DNA of 64,000 nucleotides from CAWGCA01 sp963820955 (GTDB taxonomy: Bacteria; Pseudomonadota; Gammaproteobacteria; Chromatiales; Chromatiaceae). Location: assembly GCA_963820955.1 (NCBI GenBank), contig CAWGCA010000053.1, forward strand, positions 1-64,000. Direction: 5' to 3'. A program made the translations under genes and the position numbers. The notes beneath the pieces are model-generated. The model did not search any database. It saw nothing but the letters and a program-made list of their open reading frames with translations, and was not told the DNA's origin. Below are positions 52,509-61,909 of this stretch, one piece after another. The number at the start of each line of letters is the position of its first letter. Positions within the stretch are counted from its first letter, which is position 1.

Positions 52509-53437
52509 TGTGCTGCCTCGGCGATGGCGTCCGCCACCCGGCGAAGGTTGGCCGGATAATCCAGCGCCAGTGGATCGATAGCGAAGATCCGTGCCCCCAC
52601 GGCCTCCGCCACCACCTTCGCCTGGGCCTGGCTGAACTGACGCTGGACAAAAATCACCCGAATCTGCTCTGCCCGGGCCTGGTCGATGAGCCGAGCCAGG
52701 GTGCGTCCTCCCGGCCCCTTTCCCTCTATCTGTATCGGGATCTGCCGCAACCCGTAGCGGTCTGTGAAATAGCCCCAGGAGGGGTGAAAAACCATGATAT
52801 TTCTTGATCCAAGTACAGAGAGTCGCTGCCGGATCTCCTGATCCAAAGCATCAAGCTCGGCGGCAAACCGCTGGTAATTCTGATCGAAATCCGCCTGGTG
52901 CCTGGGATCCAGTTCGGACAGCCGGTCCCGCAGGCGGCTCAGCATGGATTTGACCCGCAAGGGATCCAGCCAGACGTGGGGATCAGGCTCTCCTTGCGGC
53001 GAATGATCCGGCTCCAAAGAGTGACTATGGACCCCAGCCGACTCCATCTGCCGCAGCACCAGGCCATTGCGCGCATCGAGCACTGCCATCGACGGGTTGG
53101 CCTCAACAATGTGCCCCATCCAGACCTCCTCGAAGGGTACTCCAATGCGATAGTAGAGCCGGGCAGCCGCCAGCGCTGCGATCTGCCGGGGAAGGGGCTC
53201 AAAGGTAGACGGACTCTGTCCAGGACCTACCAGCACAGCAACCTGAACATGCTCTCCCCCGATCCTCTCAACGAAATACTTCTGGGGCAGGATACTGACG
53301 AATACCTGCAGCTTGCCTTGCTCGCCGGCCTTTCCCTGAACGGCTGAAAGGGAGAGCAAAAGCAGTAGAAGCAAACTGAAAAAATTCAATCTGTTCCTTG
53401 CGCTCAGTGTGCTCTGTGGTTTCCTGTTTCGGTTCAA
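52505..53437 (-). CDS. znuA: Zinc ABC transporter substrate-binding protein ZnuA
   Basis: A 310-residue periplasmic cluster A-I binding protein with a signal peptide (FFSLLLLLLLSLSAVQG). Metal-site segments DPHVWLDP and MVFHPSWGYF retain their His. The first metal His of the family (SPHxYEP) is replaced by Ser in GQSPSTFEPLPRQ. A short His-rich loop GVHSHSLEPDHS precedes DPHVW. It captures zinc and feeds ZnuBC. It is the first gene of znuA-znuC-znuB-zur-yidD, behind a Zur box. Confidence 0.9.
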   Translation of the reverse strand: MNRNRKPQSTLSARNRLNFFSLLLLLLLSLSAVQGKAGEQGKLQVFVSILPQKYFVERIGGEHVQVAVLVGPGQSPSTFEPLPRQIAALAAARLYYRIGVPFEEVWMGHIVEANPSMAVLDARNGLVLRQMESAGVHSHSLEPDHSPQGEPDPHVWLDPLRVKSMLSRLRDRLSELDPRHQADFDQNYQRFAAELDALDQEIRQRLSVLGSRNIMVFHPSWGYFTDRYGLRQIPIQIEGKGPGGRTLARLIDQARAEQIRVIFVQRQFSQAQAKVVAEAVGARIFAIDPLALDYPANLRRVADAIAEAAQ

Positions 53438-53493
53438 TTGACGGCAAACTAGGGTGCGGGCCAGCGATGGCCGAGTTTTAGAATGAATCAGCT

Positions 53494-53513
53494 AAAGTGT
53501 TATATTATCACAT
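53494..53513. promoter_or_regulatory. Zur-box-like palindrome between znuA and the zinc-ribbon gene
   Basis: AAAGTGTTATATTATCACAT is close to the Zur consensus with its GTTATAnTATAAC core. The two half-sites mirror each other around TATATTA. It lies 57 bp upstream of znuA (minus) and 32 bp upstream of the plus-strand gene at 53546, so it can act on both. Confidence 0.6.
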
Positions 53514-53545
53514 ATTGAAAACTCGCCCGCCGCGCGCTGTCCGTC

Positions 53546-54130
53546 ATGAGCACAGGAAAACTCTGCTTCCGCCCCCCCTTTTCCGCCCCCCTGCCGTCAC
53601 TGCCTTCGATCACGGAGCGGCTAAGACGCATCGGCCTGATCGACCGCCCGTTCAGGGAGAAGGAGCAGTCGTTTCTAACCGGAGAACGGTTTCTGCAACT
53701 GATCACCTTCCTGGGCTGTTCGCCCTATCTGCAGTTGGAACCACCGGATGACGGCGGCAGCAATTTCTGCCATCTGCGTTTTCTCGGTCCCTTCGAGCAG
53801 CCGCAATTCCTCTACGGCGGTAACACCCGTCCACCGAAATGCCCGAATTGCAGGCGAGGCATTAATGACTGGCTATCGCTGGTCGAACAGTGGCAGGCGG
53901 AACCAGAGGCACCGAGCATCACCTGCCCAAACTGCGGGCAGCACTCTTCACCCCTCACCCTGGAGTGGCGACGGACCGCCGGATTCGGGCGTTTTTTCAT
54001 CCAGGTTGCTGAGGTATTTCCCGGTGAAGCGGTGCCCGTAGCAGAGCTGATGAACTGTCTGCGGTCGGGGGGAGAGAGCTGGGACTATTTCTATCTGCAG
54101 GAGTGGCCGAAAGACCGGGTTATAGACTGA
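53546..54130 (+). CDS. Zinc-ribbon protein divergent from znuA
   Basis: A 194-residue soluble protein. Two CPNC pairs, KCPNCRRG near 94 and CPNCGQH near 125, form a four-Cys zinc ribbon. The N-terminal half has GERFLQLITFLGCSPYLQLEPP and NFCHLRFLGPF; the C-terminal half is hydrophobic-aromatic (FFIQVAEVFPGEAVPV and SWDYFYLQEW). Function unknown. The shared Zur box suggests induction under zinc shortage, which would fit a zinc-sparing or zinc-handling role. A good ribosome site is not evident before the ATG. Its 3' end overlaps the convergent GGDEF gene by 11 bp. Confidence 0.7.
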   Translation: MSTGKLCFRPPFSAPLPSLPSITERLRRIGLIDRPFREKEQSFLTGERFLQLITFLGCSPYLQLEPPDDGGSNFCHLRFLGPFEQPQFLYGGNTRPPKCPNCRRGINDWLSLVEQWQAEPEAPSITCPNCGQHSSPLTLEWRRTAGFGRFFIQVAEVFPGEAVPVAELMNCLRSGGESWDYFYLQEWPKDRVID

Positions 54131-55682
54131 TACAGCAGTTCTTTCCATTGCGTTTGGCCTTATAAAGGGCCTTATCCGCCCGGTCGAATACTGCCTCCGG
54201 GGTATCGCCCTGCCGGAATTCACTGAGACCGCATGAGATGGTCACTTCCACTTTCTTGCCCCCGGAGTGAAAGCCACTCTCGCGTATCTCGTTGCGGGTA
54301 TCGTTGGCCAGGCGCAGCGCCCCTTTGAGATCGACCCCGGCCAGGAGCATGATAAACTCCTCCCCGCCGTAACGGGCCACCAAATCGGTCTCTCTCCGCT
54401 CACGCCTCAACAGCTGACCAATCACCCGCAGCGCCTTGTCTCCAGAGCTGTGTCCGAACCGGTCGTTGATCCGTTTGAAATCATCGATATCCCAAACCAG
54501 CAGCGAAAGTGGCTCCTGAAACCGCCTCCAACGGGCAAACTCCTGGCGCAGGCGCTCTTCATAGGCCAACCGGTTAGGCAAGCCGGTCACGGTGTCGGTG
54601 GTAGCTCGATGATGGGCATCGGCCATCTTGCGTTGCAACTCGTCGGTCTCACCCTCGACCTCACCCAGGCGTTCCCGCAACCGCTGCTCCACCTCTGCCG
54701 CCTGACGGTGACGCTCCGCTTCCGCCGCGACATGGGACTCGACGTGCTCATGAATAGCGTCCAGATGTCGATTGATATGGCTCGTCATCTGTTGAAGACT
54801 GGTGGCACTGCGCATGCTCTGCTGTATCCCGCCGACCTGGGTCTTGACGGTTTCGCTCAATTCATCACCGCTTGCCAGTGACTGTTGATGACGGTCCTGA
54901 CTGCTGCTTACGTGCTGGTCTATCTCCTGCAACCGGGAGGTCAGTTGCTGCAGAAAACCTTCCGTCGCCTGCATTTCCGATTGCACATCACCCAGTGTGG
55001 ATGACATCAGGTGGGTCAGATTTCGGATTACCTCCGTCCAGGCCGTGGGCTCCGCATCCTTCCCCAGCCGTTCTGCCAGCTGCGCAATATCTTCGCTGAG
55101 CTGCCCCGGCCAACTCAGCTCCTCCAGCAGACTCAGCAACAGTTGGTTGGGCGGGGAGTCGTTGCCAGACTCGGCGGCGGCCTCCTTGTCGCTAAAGAAA
55201 CGACCGAAAAGCCCCGATGAGCGACCCTCCGAGACTCGCTCCGAGCCGATCAGTCGGAGCAGTTCGTCCAGCTGATCATCTGTCACCTTTTCCGGCGCCG
55301 CGAGCATCTCAGCACCCAACTTCTGCAGACGGCGCCCCCTGCTGCCATTCAAACGGGTCTGCTCAAGTAATCGCCGGAACAGTTCCTGGCCACTATTTTC
55401 CACCTGGCCACCCGGTTCGCCACCGGCCCTGATCAGGGCCTCCGACAGAGCGTTGAGCTGTTCCTCGAGATCGGGGTGGACGCCCTTGCGAATGGCGTCG
55501 CGCAGCCTTTTTAGATGGGGATCCAGCACCGGATCGAGGCCGCCCGCGGCCAGTGTCAGACGGATAATGGTACGGCAAAGGAGCTGTTCGACCTGCTGGT
55601 ATCCGCTCTTCTCTGCGGCCTGTTGTTCCGCAAGCTCCAGGTAGCGCGACTTCCAGTCCTGTAGCTTGGTCACCTCACTCAT
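54120..55682 (-). CDS. GGDEF diguanylate cyclase
   Basis: A 520-residue cytoplasmic protein making cyclic di-GMP. The C-terminal ~160 residues are a GGDEF domain: RATTDTVTGLPNRLAYEERL, DIDDFKRINDRFGHSSGDKAL and the active loop RYGGEEFIMLL. An RxxD inhibitory site is not obvious. Residues 1-~350 are helical with coiled-coil character (LTSRLQEIDQHVSSSQDRHQ) and no membrane segment or recognised sensor. The start abuts the stop of the EEP gene. Confidence 0.9.
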   Translation of the reverse strand: MSEVTKLQDWKSRYLELAEQQAAEKSGYQQVEQLLCRTIIRLTLAAGGLDPVLDPHLKRLRDAIRKGVHPDLEEQLNALSEALIRAGGEPGGQVENSGQELFRRLLEQTRLNGSRGRRLQKLGAEMLAAPEKVTDDQLDELLRLIGSERVSEGRSSGLFGRFFSDKEAAAESGNDSPPNQLLLSLLEELSWPGQLSEDIAQLAERLGKDAEPTAWTEVIRNLTHLMSSTLGDVQSEMQATEGFLQQLTSRLQEIDQHVSSSQDRHQQSLASGDELSETVKTQVGGIQQSMRSATSLQQMTSHINRHLDAIHEHVESHVAAEAERHRQAAEVEQRLRERLGEVEGETDELQRKMADAHHRATTDTVTGLPNRLAYEERLRQEFARWRRFQEPLSLLVWDIDDFKRINDRFGHSSGDKALRVIGQLLRRERRETDLVARYGGEEFIMLLAGVDLKGALRLANDTRNEIRESGFHSGGKKVEVTISCGLSEFRQGDTPEAVFDRADKALYKAKRNGKNCCISL

Positions 55683-56449
55683 CAGGCTGCCAGTTTCATC
55701 CCTTTTGGTACCAGTACATCTATACCAATGGGCAGGTGATCCGACAGCGGGTAATCCACCACCCGCGCGTTTTCAACCAGCAGGGAATTGGAGACCAGGA
55801 TGTGGTCAATCTTCTTCATCGGTCGCCAGCTGGGAAAGGTAGACTTGTTGCAGGCCGATTCCCGCAAATCGATGCGCCGCATCAGCAACTCTATTTCCCG
55901 CGAGTCACAGCTGCAATTCAGGTCGCCCATGATCACTACATGGGGAAGGTCCTGCATTAGTTCTGCCAAAAAGTGGACCTGGCGTAAACGGGCACGCCGG
56001 CCGAGGGCGAGGTGCAGAATACAGACCGTTAGACCCTCGACTCCTCCGAAATGGCACAGAATCGCCCCTCTGCCAGGCAAACCCGGCAGCCGGTGCTCAC
56101 TCACCCGCGCAGGCCTTACCCGGCTCAGGACACCGTTGCTGTGCTGCGCCAGTTTCCCCAGGCTGCGATTGATCTGCTTGTACCAGAAAGGGAATGCGGC
56201 CCGATGAGCCAGGTATTCGGTCTGATCCAGGAAACCGCTGCGAAGACTGCCGGAATCCACCTCCTGCAAACCGACGATATCGTACTGGTGAATCATACCG
56301 GCAATTAGGTTTAGATTGAGCTGTCGCTCGCGGTGGGGCAGCACGTGTTTCCAGCCCTGAGTCAGGTACTGGCGATAGCGCTGAGTATCAACACCTGCTT
56401 GAATGTTGTAACTCAGCAATCTGAGTCGTTGGTAGTCGCTGTTTTCCAC
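55682..56449 (-). CDS. Endonuclease/exonuclease/phosphatase family hydrolase
   Basis: A 255-residue EEP-fold protein. Catalytic segments are LRLLSYNIQAG, DIVGLQEVDSGS with the metal Glu, HLALGRRARLRQ, MGDLNCSCDS and SDHLPIGIDV. The family covers nucleases, phospholipases and phosphodiesterases; substrate cannot be assigned. No signal peptide. It overlaps the GGDEF gene by one base. Confidence 0.88.
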   Translation of the reverse strand: MENSDYQRLRLLSYNIQAGVDTQRYRQYLTQGWKHVLPHRERQLNLNLIAGMIHQYDIVGLQEVDSGSLRSGFLDQTEYLAHRAAFPFWYKQINRSLGKLAQHSNGVLSRVRPARVSEHRLPGLPGRGAILCHFGGVEGLTVCILHLALGRRARLRQVHFLAELMQDLPHVVIMGDLNCSCDSREIELLMRRIDLRESACNKSTFPSWRPMKKIDHILVSNSLLVENARVVDYPLSDHLPIGIDVLVPKGMKLAA

Positions 56450-56533
56450 CCCTTAGCTTCCCTTGTCCGCCAAATACCTGCAGAAAAAATCCTTGCTTCA
56501 GACGGACCCTGCACTTCCAATTATAGGAAGAAG

Positions 56534-57190
56534 TCAGCGCGTTGCCGCCTCTGCCCCCTTCTTCTTCTCTTCCTCCACCCGCTGAATGAGGTAATCCGTC
56601 ACTTCCATCGTAGTGCTGCCGCCCAGACCGGTGGTACGGTACTTCCCATCCACCACGATGGCGGGCACACCGCTCACATCGAAACGCTGGGCCAGCACCG
56701 CCGCCCGTCTGGCCTGGGTCTGCACCGCGAATGACTGCATCGCCTTACGGTAGGCCTCCAGATCGATTTTCTGCTCGTCCAGGAAGGCTTCCATGTCTTT
56801 CTGGGTCTTCAACTGCCGATCCTCGTCATGAATGACGCGGAAGATCTTCTCGTGCAACTCATCCTCCACCCCCATCAGCCGAAGTGCATAATAAGTCTTG
56901 GCATGCAGCACCACATCCTCTCGAGGGAACATGGCGGGCACTCGATCAAATTCTATATTGTCGGGCTTTTTCTCGAGCCAGCCATTCAGATGGGGTTCCA
57001 GGGTGTAGCAGTGGGGACAGGCATACCAGAAAAACTCCAGCACCTGCACCCGATCACCCTCGGCGCCCGGCTGCGGCGGAATCACTTCGAAATAGTGCAA
57101 CTCTTCCTCGAACGCCTGTTCTGCGGCGATCACCGCAACCAGCGGCAACGACAACAGCAGGAAACCCAGCGCAACAACACTTTTCTTCAT
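56534..57190 (-). CDS. dsbA: Thiol:disulfide interchange protein DsbA
   Basis: A 218-residue periplasmic oxidoreductase with a signal peptide (LGFLLLSLPLVAVIAAE). The thioredoxin active site is CPHC at 58-61 in EFFWYACPHC, and the cis-Pro loop is GVPAIVVDGKY. It makes disulfides in exported proteins, relevant to the many cytochromes and Cys-rich secreted proteins in this region. Confidence 0.93.
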   Translation of the reverse strand: MKKSVVALGFLLLSLPLVAVIAAEQAFEEELHYFEVIPPQPGAEGDRVQVLEFFWYACPHCYTLEPHLNGWLEKKPDNIEFDRVPAMFPREDVVLHAKTYYALRLMGVEDELHEKIFRVIHDEDRQLKTQKDMEAFLDEQKIDLEAYRKAMQSFAVQTQARRAAVLAQRFDVSGVPAIVVDGKYRTTGLGGSTTMEVTDYLIQRVEEEKKKGAEAATR

Positions 57191-57425
57191 TATTTCACCT
57201 CAATGGCTATTTTTACGGCCCTATAACAAGCAACTTGAGTCTAACACGAGTATCGGGGACAAAGGGTCTGCTGGCGCACAACTCCAGCCTGCCAGGCAGC
57301 AATGCTTCCCAACTGTCGTCCGGATTGTCGTGAAAGGGTAGTATTCGGACAGATACAACCGCCAAGGGTTCAGCAGAATGCCTTAACCAGTGGGCGCCGA
57401 TCCCAGAATTATCTGCTCATGAATG

Positions 57426-57450
57426 AAAAAGGGCAGTCCGGAGACTGCCC
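57426..57450 (-). terminator. Rho-independent terminator of cytochrome c4 gene
   Basis: GGGCAGTC-CGGA-GACTGCCC forms a perfect 8-bp stem at 57431-57450. On the minus strand it is followed by TTTTT, 34 bp past the cytochrome c4 stop. Bases 57191-57425 otherwise hold no gene. Confidence 0.85.
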
Positions 57451-57483
57451 TTCTGGAACCTTTATCGAGGCTGTTTAGACCGT

Positions 57484-58089
57484 TTAACGCAGCCCCTGGA
57501 TATACTGCGCTACCGCAGCTATCTCCGCATCCGTCATTTTGGCCGCCACTCCCTGCATCATCGCATTGGCATCGTTGGCACGGGCAGCAGAGCGAAAGTC
57601 TTTCAGCGTCTGCTCCAGATAGGCCGCATGTTGGCCGCTGATACGAGGGAAGAGCGCAGAGGGATTTCCGACGCCGTCAGGGCCATGACAGGCCATGCAG
57701 GCAGCAACACCACTGCTGGCGTTGCCGGCCCGATAGAGCTGCTCACCCAGTGTCACCTGGTCTTTTGCAGCGGTGCCCGAATTCTGTGTCTGACTGCTGA
57801 AATAAGCCGCCAGATTCTCCACATCCTGGTCGTTGAGCGGGGCAACCATCGGGGCCATCAGATCATTTTTACGGGCACCCGATTTAAAATCGTGTAACTG
57901 CTTGCGAATATAGCTGGAATGCTGCCCCGCCAGTTTAGGCCAGATCGGATTGGGACTGTTGCCATCCGGGCCGTGACAGGCCATGCAAGTGACAGACTTC
58001 TCCTTGCCCGCCGCCGCATCACCGGCAGCCTGCACTCCGGTCACTGCCATAGCCAAGGTAATCGAAACCGAAACGAGCCATTTGTTCAT
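57484..58089 (-). CDS. Cytochrome c4 (diheme)
   Basis: A 201-residue periplasmic cytochrome with a signal peptide (residues 1-22). Two similar halves each carry a heme site: CMACHGPDGNSP at ~35 and CMACHGPDGVGNP at ~130. Axial Met segments are DLMAPMVAPL and ANAMMQGVAAKM. Cytochromes c4 carry electrons from bc1 to terminal oxidases. Own terminator. Confidence 0.93.
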   Translation of the reverse strand: MNKWLVSVSITLAMAVTGVQAAGDAAAGKEKSVTCMACHGPDGNSPNPIWPKLAGQHSSYIRKQLHDFKSGARKNDLMAPMVAPLNDQDVENLAAYFSSQTQNSGTAAKDQVTLGEQLYRAGNASSGVAACMACHGPDGVGNPSALFPRISGQHAAYLEQTLKDFRSAARANDANAMMQGVAAKMTDAEIAAVAQYIQGLR

Positions 58090-58290
58090 AAGTCAAAACC
58101 TGCTGCAATGGACAGAGAAAGCCTGCCGTCAAAGACCTTGTTCAGCCGTAATCCCCAGTCGCTATCGCCAGCCGCATCTCAAGCAGCCTGACGCCTGCTA
58201 AGGGGCGCGAAAAAGCCGTAAATATATACCAGAATGGCGTCTCTCCGGTCAAATCAGCGCTGCTTATAGCAGGCTAATTCACTCCCTCTG

Positions 58291-61200
58291 TTAGCCGGGT
58301 TCCTGGCCGCCTATACCCCCGCCGCGGAAGGCCACTCCGGGATCGATGGAACGCAGATGCAGATCCCGCTGGGGAAAGGGGATCTCGATACCGGCTTCCC
58401 GCAGGGCCTTGTCAAGGGCCATATGCAGATCGTGCTTCAGGGGCATGCGCTTGATGCGCTCCCGCACGAAGACGCGAATCTGGAAATCGAGGGAACTCTC
58501 CCCGAAGCCGACGAAAAAGACCGTGGGGTTGGGGTCGTCCAGTACTTCCGGGTGGTCATGGATAAGGTCCGTCATAATGCGGTGGGCCTTTTCGGTATCC
58601 GAACCATAGGCGATGCCCACATCGATCACGATCCGGGTAACCGGATCCGACAGGGTCCAGTTGATCAGTGGATCGGTGACGAAGCTCTTGTTGGGAACCA
58701 CCAGTTCCTTATTGTCGAAATCGGTGATGGTGGTGGCACGGATGCGTATACGGGAGACTGTGCCGCTGATTTCGCCGACCGTCACCGTGTCGCCGATACG
58801 AATGGGACGCTCGAACAATATCATCAGGCCGGAGATAAAGTTGGCGAAGATCTCCTGCAGGCCAAAACCCAGCCCCACGCCCATGGCCGCCACCAGCCAC
58901 TGCACATCACCCCAACTCACCCCGATCGTACTGATGGTGACCAGAACACCGGTGGTATAGATCAGGTAGCGGCTGACCTTGGTGACCGCATAGCGGCTGC
59001 CTGGCTCCACTGCCAGGGGTTCCAGTATCGAGATCTCCATTAGACCAGGGAGATTCCTGCCTGCAACCAGCATAAACAGGATCACCATGAGCGCCAGCCC
59101 GAGATCGGATGCCGACACCGGGACCAGCGCCTGCTTGCCCGCCACCTCGTGGGAGTACTCCCACAGCACCTGCTCGTCCAGATGTCCAAAGGCAGGGAGC
59201 AGCTGTGACCAGATGAGGTAGATACCAACCCCGGCGAGCAGCAATATGGCCAGACGCAGCAGGCGGCGGGTCTGCTCGTTGATGGTGTCCAGCTCGATCG
59301 CCTCCAGTTCCGGCTGTTCGAGCAGGCTCTCACCCGCGGCCTCGGCTGCCTCCTTGGCCGCCCTCGACTCCAGGACCGCCTGGCGTTTGGCTCGGGCGCG
59401 ACTCAGGGCCAGACGACGTTCCGCCACCAGCAGTCCGCGTTCGGCCAGGTGGTAGAGCAACAACAACGACACAACGACATAGGCGGTATACAGGCCAAGT
59501 GTCAGAAAACGAACGGCTGTGTAGAAATAGCCTTCGAATGTCAGCACTATCAACGCCAGGCCGATCAGCAGCGTCAGCGGGTACCAGAGAAGGTGCACAG
59601 ACCAGCCTGAAGCCGGTCGTATCAGAGCGCCGCTCCAGGGATTCAGTATGCGGTGGCCGAACCAGGCAACGACCAAAATACCCAGAATAGCGGGCATCCG
59701 CCCAAGGTTATCCCGATAGGAGGGATCGGACGAGAATTCGGCAATCGCGCCCACCGTGAACAGGGGAAAGGACAACAACAGTAACCAGCCCAGGTTCGGT
59801 CTCAACAGCCGAATAGTCTGTTCAGACCAGCCGAAATGGACCTGAGCAAGCCCCCCCGGGATGAGCAGGTAACGGACCACTTGCAGCAGCAGCAGATAGC
59901 GCGCAGTTCGAAACAGCGCGTCGCCAATGGCGTCCACAAAGGGATCCGGGCCGGCCTTTATCAGCCAGGAGATGGTTACCAGAAATATAAACCACGGAAG
60001 CGCCAGCAGCAGGGTGATGACCAGGGCCTCCAGGGTAAGGAGGAAACTGTCATGCCGAACGTTACCCACCAGGGGTACCATTTCCGCCAGTCTTCGCTGC
60101 ATTCGGCGCCGGCTGGCCAGCAGGAACAAAAACAATGCCCCCAGCGCCATGGACTTGAACGGATGTTTTGACAGACCGGCAGCTATCCCACTCATCGGGC
60201 CGGCCCAGGTCTCTGCCTTGAACAACTCTTCCAGACCCTTTGCCACTGCTGGAATAATTGTTATGTCGATCGGCGAAGCGTTGGGCATCCAGACCAGGTT
60301 CGAGTCGAGCAATTCGGCATATAGGGTTACTTTGACAATCAGCTGGCGCTGAGCCAGCTCCAGATCACCCAATACTCTCTCGTATCGCCCATAGGTAGCT
60401 GCCAGGCTCTGAAGCAGTTCGGTCCGGCCCTGGAGCAGTTGTTCTGCCTCAATCTTCAACGCCAGCTGCTGAGCCGGATCGAGCGCATCGACGGCGCTGA
60501 GCGCCGCTTCCGAATACAGCCCCTGCTGCAACAGTTGCTGTTGCTGATCCTCGATCCGAAACTGCTCCAGGCGCGCATCCGCGATATAGTTTTGGATCTC
60601 CGTTGCCCGTTTTTTCAATCGTTTCACATCCGGCAGACCCTTACGCTGGGTGCGCAGCAGTTTCCCCAGTACCTCATCAACACCGACGATCTCCAACCGC
60701 TGCCGGGCCTGTTCCAGCTCCTGTTCCAGTGATTTGAGCCGTTGGTTGAGCTGTTCTTTCTCCTTGGTCGCCTGCTCCAGCGTACGGGTCAGGATTCCAA
60801 GCCTGCCGCTCAGCACCGAGTTCTGTTCCGCCGCCGACTGGATCAGGGGATGCTTACCCGACGCCTCCCGCTTCACCTCGGCTGCAGTTTCCAGGGCCTG
60901 GGCTGCCTCGGCACTGCGTGTTTCATTCAACAATTGCTGCAGCTTTAGGACCCTGAGGTCGACCTCTTTAAACTTTTGCTTGGCCACTTCGATCTGAACG
61001 TTGATCAGATCCATCCTGGGGGCATGACTCAATCGTTCCAGTTGCAGCCGCCTGAGCCGGCTTTTCAGGGCCTGGCCGGTCGCCTGCAGGGAGACGCTCA
61101 GTGCTGCCTCCTGCACATTGAGCCCCTGGCCGGCCTTCATATCCCGCAATTGGGTCTCCAGTTCCACGATTTTCAGCTTGGTATCGGCTACCTGCTGGAT

Positions 61201-61749
61201 CACCTGATCGGGCAGCAACCGCTCGCTGGCCAGGTTCGCCTCCAACTCCGACAGTTTGCCCTGTATCACCCCCCGGTCGGCCTGGGCCTGATCCAGCTGC
61301 TGCTCCAACGCGGTGAGGCTGAGCTCGCCTATGTCGGGGGCAGAGACCTGCAGGGATTCCGTAACCTGCTGCAAAGCGGCCTCCAGCTCGGCCTTGCGTT
61401 CGGCTGCATTATCTATCGACTGTCGAAAGCGGGTGGCCGCTGCCTCATCGCTCTGGGCCTCCTTCAACTGAAGCAGTGCAGATTGATAGTAGTCCAGCGC
61501 CTCTTTTTCCCCTGCATTCGGCACCGTCAACGACTCGAGTTCTGCGACCTTCGCCTCGATCGCTTTGCTGTCCAGGCTCTCCAGGCTCAATGGCATAACC
61601 GGGGCCAGGGTATTCCCTGGCTCCTCCTCGGCCAGGGCGCAATAAGGCAGCAACAGCAGAGTCAACACAGCAATCAAGTTCAGAACAGGAATGCGGGTAG
61701 TTAAAACGGTGTTACGGGGTATCAAAACGGGTTGCCTCTTTTCGTCCAT
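58291..61749 (-). CDS. MscK/KefA-type mechanosensitive channel
   Basis: A 1152-residue inner-membrane protein, similar in size to E. coli MscK (1120). After a signal (VLNLIAVLTLLLLPYCALA) comes a ~480-residue periplasmic coiled-coil region, then about eleven membrane helices. The MscS pore region follows: VQWLVAAMGVGLGFGLQEIFANF with FISGLMILFERPIRIGDTVTVGEISGTV, and the C-terminal beta and alpha/beta domain (PNKSFVTDPLINWTLSD). It opens under membrane tension to release solutes. Solitary gene. Confidence 0.9.
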   Translation of the reverse strand: MDEKRQPVLIPRNTVLTTRIPVLNLIAVLTLLLLPYCALAEEEPGNTLAPVMPLSLESLDSKAIEAKVAELESLTVPNAGEKEALDYYQSALLQLKEAQSDEAAATRFRQSIDNAAERKAELEAALQQVTESLQVSAPDIGELSLTALEQQLDQAQADRGVIQGKLSELEANLASERLLPDQVIQQVADTKLKIVELETQLRDMKAGQGLNVQEAALSVSLQATGQALKSRLRRLQLERLSHAPRMDLINVQIEVAKQKFKEVDLRVLKLQQLLNETRSAEAAQALETAAEVKREASGKHPLIQSAAEQNSVLSGRLGILTRTLEQATKEKEQLNQRLKSLEQELEQARQRLEIVGVDEVLGKLLRTQRKGLPDVKRLKKRATEIQNYIADARLEQFRIEDQQQQLLQQGLYSEAALSAVDALDPAQQLALKIEAEQLLQGRTELLQSLAATYGRYERVLGDLELAQRQLIVKVTLYAELLDSNLVWMPNASPIDITIIPAVAKGLEELFKAETWAGPMSGIAAGLSKHPFKSMALGALFLFLLASRRRMQRRLAEMVPLVGNVRHDSFLLTLEALVITLLLALPWFIFLVTISWLIKAGPDPFVDAIGDALFRTARYLLLLQVVRYLLIPGGLAQVHFGWSEQTIRLLRPNLGWLLLLSFPLFTVGAIAEFSSDPSYRDNLGRMPAILGILVVAWFGHRILNPWSGALIRPASGWSVHLLWYPLTLLIGLALIVLTFEGYFYTAVRFLTLGLYTAYVVVSLLLLYHLAERGLLVAERRLALSRARAKRQAVLESRAAKEAAEAAGESLLEQPELEAIELDTINEQTRRLLRLAILLLAGVGIYLIWSQLLPAFGHLDEQVLWEYSHEVAGKQALVPVSASDLGLALMVILFMLVAGRNLPGLMEISILEPLAVEPGSRYAVTKVSRYLIYTTGVLVTISTIGVSWGDVQWLVAAMGVGLGFGLQEIFANFISGLMILFERPIRIGDTVTVGEISGTVSRIRIRATTITDFDNKELVVPNKSFVTDPLINWTLSDPVTRIVIDVGIAYGSDTEKAHRIMTDLIHDHPEVLDDPNPTVFFVGFGESSLDFQIRVFVRERIKRMPLKHDLHMALDKALREAGIEIPFPQRDLHLRSIDPGVAFRGGGIGGQEPG

Positions 61750-61909
61750 CTGACGGGTGTTGAAAAGAATAACAAACCCTGGCCCGAAGGAGTGTGCTTT
61801 TCGGTAGAATGCGAAACCCTATGCAACGGACATTACCCCCCCTAAGCCCGATCAACGGGAATCCAGATCCTCGTCCTAAGACCGGCACCCGATTGTTCAC
61901 CGGTCGCCC

